In this document: positions 8,997 through 16,103 of the stretch, in pieces
Numbering within the stretch: the first letter of the stretch is position 1
How the letters are laid out: each line of letters opens with the position of its first letter
DNA from: Antrihabitans auranticaus
Lineage (GTDB): Bacteria > Actinomycetota > Actinomycetes > Mycobacteriales > Mycobacteriaceae
DNA: 64,000 nt
Direction: 5' to 3'
NCBI RefSeq assembly: GCF_016481275.1
Contig: NZ_JAEMNW010000008.1
Location: forward strand, 62,001 to 126,000
Notes under the pieces: model-generated
What the model saw: the letters and a program-made list of their open reading frames with translations, nothing else
Databases searched by the model: none
Told to the model about the DNA's origin: nothing
Position numbers and translations under genes: made by a program

Positions 8997-10081
8997 GAGC
9001 GGGCCTCCTCCAGGCTGTCCAGGTACGTGAAGTAATCGGTGCGCTCGCGTTCGAGCGTGGAATGTGGTGTGGCATAGACGTGTTCGAACATTTTCTGCGG
9101 CTCGGGATCCGGCATGCCGATCGTCGCCGACCTCACCTTTGCCGCTACCTCGTCTGCGCGGCGTTGCACGTGAGCGGCGTAGTCGTCGTCGAACAGTCCT
9201 TCGCGTTCGAGGAGCTTGCGCATCCGGTCGAGCGGGTCACGCGCCTTCCACTCCTCGGTCTCAGCGGACGAGCGGTAGCGGGTGGGGTCGTCCGATGTCG
9301 TGTGCGGGCCCATGCGGTAGGTGATGGCCTCGATGAACGACGGGCCGCCGCCCTCGCGCGCACGCTTGATTGCCTGCCGGGTGACCGCAAGCACCGCGAG
9401 AACGTCATTGCCATCGACCTGCACTGCCGGAATTCCATAGCCGAATGCGCGCCGCACGATCGGAGTCGCGCTCTGCAACCGGACCGGCTCGCTGATGGCC
9501 CACTGATTGTTCTGGCAGAAGAACACGACGGGCGCACTCCAGGAACTCGCGAAGCCGAGTGCCTCCGCGATGTCGCCTTGGCTCGTCGAGCCGTCGCCGA
9601 AGTACGCGATCGTTGCTATCTCGGCACCTTCGAGGTGCGCGGCGAACGCATAGCCCGTCGCGTGCAGTCCTTGGGCCCCGACGACGATTGCCGGGTTCGT
9701 GATGTTGACCGAGTCCGGGTCCCAACCAGAATGCGCGGCACCGCGCCACAACTTGGTGAGGTCGGCGGGATCGACGCCGCGGCAGTACGCGACCGCATGC
9801 TCGCGGTAACTGGTGAATGCGTAATCGTCGGCGTTGAGCGCCCTGGCCGAGCCGACCTGGGCCGCCTCCTGGCCGAGCATCGGTGCCCACAGTCCGAGTT
9901 CGCCTTGGCGCTGCAGCGCTGTGGCTTCGGTATCGATCCGCCGAACGACGACGAGGTCCTCGTACAGACCGCGCAGTCCGGCCGGTCCGATGTCGGGAAG
10001 CAGCGCGGAATACTCGCGATTCAGTACGCGACGACCGTCTGGCTGGACCAGCTGAACGGGGTATACAGCTTTTTCCGGCAT
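8993..10081 (-). CDS. bkdA: Branched-chain 2-oxoacid dehydrogenase E1 subunit alpha
   Basis: A 362-residue thiamine diphosphate-binding alpha subunit. The TPP motif runs from GDGSTSQGD (163-170) to NN (191-192). The phosphorylation-loop-like segment YRMGPHTTSDDPTRYR follows in the C-terminal half, as in BCKDH alpha chains. ATG at 10081 is preceded by GAGGAGG and removes a 39-codon upstream extension that lies in the promoter region. First gene of the bkdA-bkdB-bkdC-MFS operon; the divergent Lrp gene starts 183 bp upstream. Confidence 0.95.
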   Translation of the reverse strand: MPEKAVYPVQLVQPDGRRVLNREYSALLPDIGPAGLRGLYEDLVVVRRIDTEATALQRQGELGLWAPMLGQEAAQVGSARALNADDYAFTSYREHAVAYCRGVDPADLTKLWRGAAHSGWDPDSVNITNPAIVVGAQGLHATGYAFAAHLEGAEIATIAYFGDGSTSQGDIAEALGFASSWSAPVVFFCQNNQWAISEPVRLQSATPIVRRAFGYGIPAVQVDGNDVLAVLAVTRQAIKRAREGGGPSFIEAITYRMGPHTTSDDPTRYRSSAETEEWKARDPLDRMRKLLEREGLFDDDYAAHVQRRADEVAAKVRSATIGMPDPEPQKMFEHVYATPHSTLERERTDYFTYLDSLEEARS

Positions 10082-10264
10082 CGTCGTACCTCCTCGCGTT
10101 CCGGCGGCGCCTTGTGGGCTCGTCGAAGTCGCTAGCGCTCCAACTTCAGGACTGGTGTGTCCTACCTCACAGGATCCACGATTCAGCGTGATGCGCAACC
10201 CTCACTTCACCAAATGAGCAAAATGCACGGCTAGCGATAACGGTTCGATGGCATACTGCGCTAC

Positions 10265-10741
10265 ATGACCAGTCTGGATGCGACAGACGCGCGGTTGCTC
10301 CTGCAGCTGTGCGACAACCCGCGAGCGACGGGTGTGGAGCTCGCTCACCGTCTCGGTCTGTCGCGAAATACGGTCCAGGCGCGCGTCGCGCGGTGGGAGG
10401 ACAGCGGTGCGCTGGGGGCGTTCGATCGCCGGGTCGACCCGCGCGCACTGGGGTATCCACTTTCGGCGATGGTGGCGATCGTCGTCGACCAGCATCAGTT
10501 GGACAGCGTGGTCGACGAACTCGCGGAAATACCCGAGGTGGTCGAGGTCTACGGCATCTCAGGGCTGACCGATCTGTCCGCCAAAGTGGTCGGGCGCAAT
10601 GCCGATGATCTGTACCGGATCGCCGGGCAGATTCTGCGCGTACCCGGCGTCGAGCGAACCAACATGGCGCTCGTGATGCGGCAACTGGTCGGGCCGCGTA
10701 TGACGCCGCTGCTCGACCGGCTTGCGAAGGAAGGACGCTGA
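10265..10741 (+). CDS. Lrp/AsnC family transcriptional regulator
   Basis: A 158-residue regulator. Residues 1-60 form the winged HTH (LDATDARLLLQLCDNPRATG followed by ELAHRLGLSRNTVQARV). Residues 70-150 form the RAM ligand-binding/oligomerisation domain (VEVYGISGLTDLSAKVVG). It is divergent to the bkd operon with only 183 bp between the starts. By analogy with BkdR of pseudomonads it probably controls that operon in response to branched-chain amino acids; this is inferred from position. The spacer contains an A-rich stretch (about 10200-10230) that could hold its operator, but no clean palindrome is visible. Confidence 0.9.
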   Translation: MTSLDATDARLLLQLCDNPRATGVELAHRLGLSRNTVQARVARWEDSGALGAFDRRVDPRALGYPLSAMVAIVVDQHQLDSVVDELAEIPEVVEVYGISGLTDLSAKVVGRNADDLYRIAGQILRVPGVERTNMALVMRQLVGPRMTPLLDRLAKEGR

Positions 10742-11113
10742 CTACCCGCTGGCGGCAAGCACACAGACCAGGGTGACGATGGCGAGAAGCAGGACGCCCA
10801 GCGGAACGAAGGCGATATTTCGAGTATCGGGATTGCCGTAGTCGCCGTATGTGACGTGCTGACCGATTGCCCAGATCAGCACAGCCATGAAGACGATGCA
10901 GGCGAACAGTCCGACCGGTCCGAAGAAGATTCCGATGATCAGTCCGATCGCGGCAACGATTTCGACGATGCCGATGCTGCGGACCGTCTTCTCGCTGTAG
11001 CCGCGGTTGCGCAGGCTGGTCCAGCCGCGGCCCTTGAGTGCGACCTTGTCCCTGGCCGACCACAGGGCCGCGAGCGCGAGCACGACCGAGCAGACGATCG
11101 CCGCAATGTTCAT
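10742..11113 (-). CDS. DoxX-like small membrane protein
   Basis: A 123-residue integral membrane protein with four hydrophobic helices (about 2-18, 48-64, 68-86, 103-120) and short charged loops (SARDKVALKGRGW, RNRGYSEKTVR). This pattern, with the EIVAAIGLIIGI helix, resembles the DoxX/DoxD family of small quinone- or redox-associated membrane proteins, but no biochemical function can be assigned. ATG at 11113 follows GGAAAC. It converges on the Lrp gene with no gap. Confidence 0.75.
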   Translation of the reverse strand: MNIAAIVCSVVLALAALWSARDKVALKGRGWTSLRNRGYSEKTVRSIGIVEIVAAIGLIIGIFFGPVGLFACIVFMAVLIWAIGQHVTYGDYGNPDTRNIAFVPLGVLLLAIVTLVCVLAASG

Positions 11114-11200
11114 GGGAGTTTCCTATCATCCGGCACGCCTCGAAAAGGCAAGTTCACTGCATTCGGTCAGCGGTCGCGAGGTCGCACTAGCATCGGCAAG

Positions 11201-12025
11201 GTGGATATCACAGGGAAGGTTGCAGTGGTGACCGGCGCGGGTGCGGGAATCGGCGAAGCGATCGCGAAGCGTGTCGCCTCCGGTGGCGGGCGCGTGCTCG
11301 TTGCCGACCTGAACGCCGCGGGCGCGCAACGAGTCGCCAACCTGATAAACGACGAGTCGCCGGGGGCCGCCACGTACCTGGCGGGCGACGTCTCGGACGA
11401 GGCGGTGCTGCGCCGGATAATCGACAGAGCCGAAACAGAACTGGGTCCGGTCGATCTTTTCTTTGCCAACGCCGGCATTGCAGGCGGGCTCGGCCTGGAT
11501 AGCTCGGACGAGCAGTGGCAGCAAGCTCTCGACGTGAATGTGCTTGCGCACGTGCGTGCCGCGCGGTTGATCGTCCCCAAGTGGCTCGAGCGTGGAAGCG
11601 GCTACTTCGTGTCGACCGCATCTGCGGCCGGACTGCTCACACAGATCGGTTCCGCGCCGTACGCGGTGTCGAAGCACGCGGCCGTCGGATTCGCCGAATG
11701 GCTATCGGTCACGTACGGCAACCGCGGCGTCGGAGTGAGCTGTCTGTGTCCGATGGGCGTCAAGACTGCACTGCTCGAATCCGGCTTCGAAGCGGACGAC
11801 AAGAATGCGGGGTTGGCTGCTCGCGCGGTGAAGTCTGCTGGTGCCGTGCTCGAACCGGACGATGTTGCCGAACTCGTGATCGCCGCGATAGCCGAACGCC
11901 GCTTCCTGATCCTGCCGCATCCGCAGGTGCTGGAGTTCTACAAATACAAAGGTGCAGACTACGATCGCTGGCTCGCCGGCATGCGTCGTTTTCAGGACGC
12001 GCTCGTCGCATCGGAGTCGTCATGA
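11201..12025 (+). CDS. Short-chain dehydrogenase/reductase
   Basis: A 274-residue SDR with the cofactor motif TGAGAGIG (11-18), the NAG motif (FFANAGIAGG), the catalytic Ser in VSTASAAG and Tyr/Lys in YAVSKHAAV. The acidic residue at the end of beta-2 (VADL) suggests NAD preference. GTG at 11201 gives the usual VDITGKVAVV start; the frame is open upstream but lacks family sequence. It overlaps the phosphotransferase-like gene by ATGA, so the two probably act in one pathway. The substrate is unknown. Confidence 0.88.
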   Translation: MDITGKVAVVTGAGAGIGEAIAKRVASGGGRVLVADLNAAGAQRVANLINDESPGAATYLAGDVSDEAVLRRIIDRAETELGPVDLFFANAGIAGGLGLDSSDEQWQQALDVNVLAHVRAARLIVPKWLERGSGYFVSTASAAGLLTQIGSAPYAVSKHAAVGFAEWLSVTYGNRGVGVSCLCPMGVKTALLESGFEADDKNAGLAARAVKSAGAVLEPDDVAELVIAAIAERRFLILPHPQVLEFYKYKGADYDRWLAGMRRFQDALVASESS

Positions 12026-13050
12026 CTACCGCCGTCGGGTTGAACGAGGAGGCCGTAGCGAGTTGGCTCGTCGCCGAGGTCGGACTCGGGGCGTTGCCGC
12101 CGTTGACCTTTCGCCGGATCGGTAACGGGCAATCGAATCTGACCTATCTCGTGACGGATTCGGCCGGTGCGCGCTGGGTTCTGCGGCGGCCACCGCTCGG
12201 CGCGATACTTTCGTCGGCGCACGACGTCGTCCGGGAGCATTCGATTCTTTCGGGGCTGCAGGGCACCGCAGTGCCCGTGCCTAAGGTTCTTGGCCTGACC
12301 GAAGATCCAGCAGTGACGGATGCGCCGCTGCTGCTGATGAGTTACGTCGACGGCACTGTGGTCGACGACATCGCTGTCGCGGAAACGCTGACTGTCCGGC
12401 GGCGGGCCCAGATCGGGGCGTCGTTGACCGATACGTTGGCTCGGATCCACGCGGTCGACCTGGAAAGTGCCGGCCTCGAGAACCTCGCCAGTCACAAGCC
12501 GTATGCCGAGCGCCAATTGAAGCGGTGGAGCGGGCAGTGGGAGAAGTCGAAGACGCGTGAGCACAAAGCGGTCGAGGCGCTCGCGAAGCGTTTGCACTCC
12601 GCGATTCCGGAGCAGACGGAGTTGACGCTCGTGCACGGCGATTTCCATCTCAGCAACGTCATCACATCGCCGGCCGACGGTCGCGTTGCGGCAGTTGTCG
12701 ATTGGGAGTTGTGCACGCTCGGGGATCCGATCGCGGATATCGGTGCGCTGCTTGCCTATTGGCCGCAATCGGGTGAGGGCTACGTCGGGCCGTTCATGTC
12801 GTCGACACTGGACGGGTTTCCCAACCGCGCCGAGCTGGCCGACGCCTACTTCGAACAGACGGGTAGAGACCGCGGCGCACTTGGCTTCTGGCACACACTC
12901 GCTCTATGGAAGATCTCGATCATCGCTGAAGGCATCCTGCGTCGCCTGCACAACGACCCGCGTAATCGCGGAGCGATGGAGGTGTCTACGAAGATGGTCG
13001 ACGAAATTATCGCTCGCGCTGTCGCAAACGCGGACGAGGTCGGGTTGTAG
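12022..13050 (+). CDS. Aminoglycoside phosphotransferase-fold kinase (ACAD10/11-like)
   Basis: A 342-residue APH/choline kinase-fold protein. The Brenner-type catalytic loop is LVHGDFHLSNV, followed by AAVVDWELCTLGDPIADIG carrying the metal-binding Asp. The N-terminal lobe has RRIGNGQSNLTYLV and the ATP-binding Lys region WVLRRPP. Proteins of this subgroup are related to the kinase domain of ACAD10/ACAD11 and commonly sit beside acyl-CoA dehydrogenases and SDRs; in those enzymes it phosphorylates 4-hydroxy-acyl-CoAs. That role is plausible here but inferred. Coupled by ATGA to the SDR upstream and overlapping the sulfurtransferase by one base. Confidence 0.82.
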   Translation: MTTAVGLNEEAVASWLVAEVGLGALPPLTFRRIGNGQSNLTYLVTDSAGARWVLRRPPLGAILSSAHDVVREHSILSGLQGTAVPVPKVLGLTEDPAVTDAPLLLMSYVDGTVVDDIAVAETLTVRRRAQIGASLTDTLARIHAVDLESAGLENLASHKPYAERQLKRWSGQWEKSKTREHKAVEALAKRLHSAIPEQTELTLVHGDFHLSNVITSPADGRVAAVVDWELCTLGDPIADIGALLAYWPQSGEGYVGPFMSSTLDGFPNRAELADAYFEQTGRDRGALGFWHTLALWKISIIAEGILRRLHNDPRNRGAMEVSTKMVDEIIARAVANADEVGL

Positions 13051-13889
13051 TGCCCCATGCGACGCCGGTACTCGTAACCGTTGCTGAATTGCGACCGGGC
13101 GCAGTGCTTCTCGATGTTCGATGGGCGCTCGGTGATCCGCGTGGTCGCGAGCACTATCTCGAGGGACACATCCCGGGCGCAGTCTTCGTCGATCTCGAGA
13201 CGGATTTGGCCGCGCCGCCGTCGCGCGCCGCCGGTCGGCATCCGTTGCCGTCCGTCCAGGACCTGCAAGACTCAGCGCGCCGCTGGGGAATCCACAACGA
13301 CTCGTCGGTCGTGGTCTACGACGCGACCGGTGGGCTCGCCGCTGCCAGGGCGTGGTGGTTGCTGCGCTGGGGCGGCCTCGGGGATGTTCGAATTCTGGAC
13401 GGCGGACTGGCGGCGTGGCTGGCCGCAGGTCGACAGCCGGCGCAGGGGTACGAGCAGCCCGCTGCACTCGGTTCGGTCGCGCTGACCGGTGGGGGGATGC
13501 CGATCATCGAGATCGACGACGCCGCGACCTGGTCGCGCCACGGCACGCTGCTCGACGCCCGTGCTGCGGAGCGGTATCGGGGTGAAGTCGAACCCGTCGA
13601 CAGGCGGGCAGGTCACGTTCCCGGCGCGGTGAATGCGCCAACGACCGAAAACATCGATAGCTCGGGCCGATTCAAGTCGGCCGACCTGCTCGCGGACCGG
13701 TTCGCTGGTGTCGTCGGTCCCGTAGCCGTCTATTGCGGATCGGGTGTGACGGCAGCGCACGAGATCGCAGCCCTCGCCGTCGCCGGCATCGAAGCCGCCC
13801 TGTACCCGGGATCGTGGTCGCAGTGGTCGGGCGACGATGCGCGGGCAGTGGCAACCGGTCACGAGACGCGCAGCACCGACAACGCGTAG
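13050..13889 (+). CDS. Thiosulfate/3-mercaptopyruvate sulfurtransferase
   Basis: A 279-residue protein with two tandem rhodanese domains (about 8-125 and 145-270). The first is inactive-type; the second carries the active-site loop CGSGVTA with the persulfide-forming cysteine. The segment HIPGAVFVDLETDLAAPP in domain one is typical of SseA-like enzymes. GTG start at 13050 overlaps the stop of the preceding kinase gene by one base. CGSGVT(A) is usually associated with 3-mercaptopyruvate use, CRKGVT with thiosulfate, so mercaptopyruvate is the more likely substrate. Confidence 0.9.
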   Translation: MPHATPVLVTVAELRPGAVLLDVRWALGDPRGREHYLEGHIPGAVFVDLETDLAAPPSRAAGRHPLPSVQDLQDSARRWGIHNDSSVVVYDATGGLAAARAWWLLRWGGLGDVRILDGGLAAWLAAGRQPAQGYEQPAALGSVALTGGGMPIIEIDDAATWSRHGTLLDARAAERYRGEVEPVDRRAGHVPGAVNAPTTENIDSSGRFKSADLLADRFAGVVGPVAVYCGSGVTAAHEIAALAVAGIEAALYPGSWSQWSGDDARAVATGHETRSTDNA

Positions 13890-13958
13890 AGGCGCTGGCC
13901 ACGGATGACTGCCCCGAACACCGCTCGGCGGCGGTTCTCGACGTCTTCGGCAGGTCAG

Positions 13959-14786
13959 CTATGTGGCGCGTGAGTACGCAGAGGCCCGCTCGACCTGGTC
14001 GGGTGTCGGCCGAACACCTGTATAGAGGGCGAACTGCTCGGCAGCTTGGAGCGCGATAACCTCCGCGCCGGTGATCACGGTTTTCCCCAAGGCAACTGCC
14101 ATGCGGACCAAGGGGGTCTCCGGTGGTTTTGCGACGACGTCGAATATGACCGCCGCGGCACGGATCGTGTCCTCCGGGAAGGCCAGCGCTGTTGCCTCGG
14201 CCCCACCTTCCATGCCGACCGGCGTCGCGTTGATGAGCACCTGGGGTCGGTTGGCCCCGAGTTCGGCCGACCAGGTGAATCCGTATTTCTCGGCGAGCGT
14301 CGACCCGGCAGATTCGTTGCGAGCCACAATGATTGCCTCGGTGACGCCCGAATCGCGGACCGCGGCAGCTACGGCCTTTGCCATCCCGCCGCTGCCCGCG
14401 ATGGCGACGGACGCATCCGACGGCACACCCCGCTCGCGGAGCAGGCTCGCGACGGCGAGGTAGTCGGTGTTGTACGCGTGCAACCTGCCGTTGTCGTTCA
14501 CGATCGTGTTGACCGACTCGATTGCTGTCGCGGACTCATGCATCTCGTCGACGAGCCGTATGCAGTCTTCCTTGTACGGCATCGACACTGAACAGCCGCG
14601 AATGCCGAGTCCTTTGACACCCGCAATCGCTGCGTCGAGGTCGCCGGTCGTGAACGCTTTGTAGACGAAGTTCAGCTCGAGTTCGTTGTACAGATAGTTG
14701 TGGAATCGGGTGCCGATATTGCTCGGCCTGGCGGCCAAGGAGATACACAGCGTGGTGTCCTTGTCGAGCGCGCGAGAGTGGTCCAC
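13959..14786 (-). CDS. Shikimate 5-dehydrogenase-like protein
   Basis: A 275-residue AroE-fold dehydrogenase. It has the substrate-binding segments SVSMPYKED (about 84-92) and AIESVNTIV, NTDYLA, a Rossmann loop AGSGGMAKAV and a C-terminal INATPVGM plus EVIALQAAEQFALYTG. The usual N-terminal GxPxxHSxSP loop is replaced by LAARPSNIGTRFHNYLY, so binding of shikimate itself is uncertain. This variant is typical of the actinobacterial AroE paralogue rather than the biosynthetic enzyme. Converges on the sulfurtransferase gene. Confidence 0.82.
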   Translation of the reverse strand: MDHSRALDKDTTLCISLAARPSNIGTRFHNYLYNELELNFVYKAFTTGDLDAAIAGVKGLGIRGCSVSMPYKEDCIRLVDEMHESATAIESVNTIVNDNGRLHAYNTDYLAVASLLRERGVPSDASVAIAGSGGMAKAVAAAVRDSGVTEAIIVARNESAGSTLAEKYGFTWSAELGANRPQVLINATPVGMEGGAEATALAFPEDTIRAAAVIFDVVAKPPETPLVRMAVALGKTVITGAEVIALQAAEQFALYTGVRPTPDQVERASAYSRAT

Positions 14787-14800
14787 GTCTGCAGGTTAAC

Positions 14801-15517
14801 TCAGTCGCAGCCTGCGGCGATGCGTGTCAGCGCGGCACGATCACCTTCGGTGATGGGTAGCTGGTACTGAACTGCCACCGTCAGGTACTTGCCCGCGTAG
14901 AAGCAGTGGTAGGCCTTGCTCGGCGGCAACCAACTCTGTGGGGTGTCATCACTTTTGGACTGATTGATCGATCCGGTGACGGCGAGCAGGTTGTAGTCGA
15001 TGTCGTTCGCGAATTCCATCCGCTTTTCCAGTGGCCACGAAGCGGCGCCGAAGTCCCACGCCGCAGCAAGCGGATAGACGTGGTCGATCTGGACGTCGCC
15101 TGCGTTGGCTTTGGTGAACTCGACCGTCTTGCCCGAGTAGGGGTCGTCGAGCTCGCCGGCGAGCACCACACAATTACGTGTGCCAGGGCGAAACTCCACC
15201 TTCGTGAGCTGGCGGGCGAGGACGTTGTTGCGCGTGTCGCAGCCGTCGTGGCCACCCGGCGCGGCCGTATCGTCGGACCACGCCGGACCGAATACACACC
15301 CCTGCCCTTGCCTGCAGCCACGTTCGTACCCAGGTATCTCGGGGCGGCCTGCAACGACGGTCACCGCAGCGAGCAACTGCTCGATCTGGCCGCGCGCGGG
15401 GCTCCCCGGGGCCGGCGGCTCCAGGTTCTGCCGCAGAGCCGTGCACCCTGCGAACACGAGCAAAGTTGCTGCCCAACATGCCAGTTGGACCTTGCGAGAT
15501 ACCACATCATTCCCCAC
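14801..15517 (-). CDS. Exported HNH-type nuclease lipoprotein
   Basis: A 238-residue protein with a lipoprotein signal peptide (hydrophobic AATLLVFAGC, lipidated Cys about residue 25). The C-terminal half carries VQIDHVYPLAAAWDFGA and NDIDYNLLAVTGSINQSK, the DHV...N...K pattern of the HNH/DUF1524 (GmrSD C-terminal) endonuclease fold. Two cysteine pairs in the middle (YERGCRQGQGCVFGPAW and GCDTRNN) fit an extracytoplasmic, disulfide-stabilised enzyme. Such secreted nucleases may serve DNA scavenging; the function is not known. Confidence 0.82.
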   Translation of the reverse strand: MGNDVVSRKVQLACWAATLLVFAGCTALRQNLEPPAPGSPARGQIEQLLAAVTVVAGRPEIPGYERGCRQGQGCVFGPAWSDDTAAPGGHDGCDTRNNVLARQLTKVEFRPGTRNCVVLAGELDDPYSGKTVEFTKANAGDVQIDHVYPLAAAWDFGAASWPLEKRMEFANDIDYNLLAVTGSINQSKSDDTPQSWLPPSKAYHCFYAGKYLTVAVQYQLPITEGDRAALTRIAAGCD

Positions 15518-15586
15518 CGGTTGTTCCGCACTGTGAGCTCAGCAAGTGTGCACTACGGCACCGACAGAGATCGTGGGGACCGACCG

Positions 15587-15660
15587 CCCCCGCCGAGTGT
15601 GCACTTGTTGCTGCAAAAGGCGAGGAACCGCGACAGCAGGTGCACACTCGGCGCGGGGGA
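15587..15660. repeat. Long imperfect inverted repeat, possible intergenic repeat element
   Basis: Left arm about 15587-15613 and right arm about 15634-15660 share CCGAGTGTGCAC and its complement, plus flanking C-rich/G-rich blocks and a CTG/CAG inner end. Only two or three bulges break about 26 bp; the loop is 20 nt. A third related block (AGTGTGCACT) lies at 15544-15555. It sits between two leftward genes, so it could end transcription of the upstream 105-residue ORF, but the repeated GTGTGCAC core looks more like a dispersed intergenic element. Confidence 0.55.
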
Positions 15661-15678
15661 GGGCCGCATCGTCGGCAA

Positions 15679-15996
15679 CTACTTCTGTGGGACCTGGCTC
15701 GCGGCGAGCGTCGAGTGGTTCGTCCCATCGTGGCCGATCAGCCAGGACCCACCCGCGGTCTCGCACTCGGCGATCTTGCCGAACGTCGCGAGTAGAAAGG
15801 CGATCGCATCTTCGGGCTGCGGTGTGTGCGCGAGCCGTTGCGACTCGTGCGGACGTGCCAGGTCGATCCAGACCCCGCACTGACCGTCGAGGCGCATACC
15901 GACGATGTGTGCGGCATTGACGAACGTGAACTTGCGAAGTGGCCAGGGTGTGGTCGGCGTGAAGCTCTGCTCCAAGACCTGAAGCAGGATCGTCAT
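15679..15996 (-). CDS. Hypothetical protein, 105 aa
   Basis: I do not recognise this protein. It is a 105-residue soluble sequence without signal peptide or membrane helix, with moderately conserved-looking features: WPLRKFTFVNAAHIVGMRL, a WIDLARPHES segment and a C-terminal GGSWLIGHDGTNH. Codon use fits the neighbours (GC-rich third positions). It lies between the HNH lipoprotein (downstream, same strand) and the divergent SNF2 helicase, 107 bp from the helicase start. No function is proposed. Confidence 0.55.
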   Translation of the reverse strand: MTILLQVLEQSFTPTTPWPLRKFTFVNAAHIVGMRLDGQCGVWIDLARPHESQRLAHTPQPEDAIAFLLATFGKIAECETAGGSWLIGHDGTNHSTLAASQVPQK

Positions 15997-16103
15997 CCCA
16001 CCCTCCCAGAAAGTCGGTTTCCAGTATGTGCGGGCCTCGTCGAGAAAGCTAGATTTTGCGCCCTGGATACGTACCTGTCGGTGGGCGCTGATTGGATGGA
16101 TCG

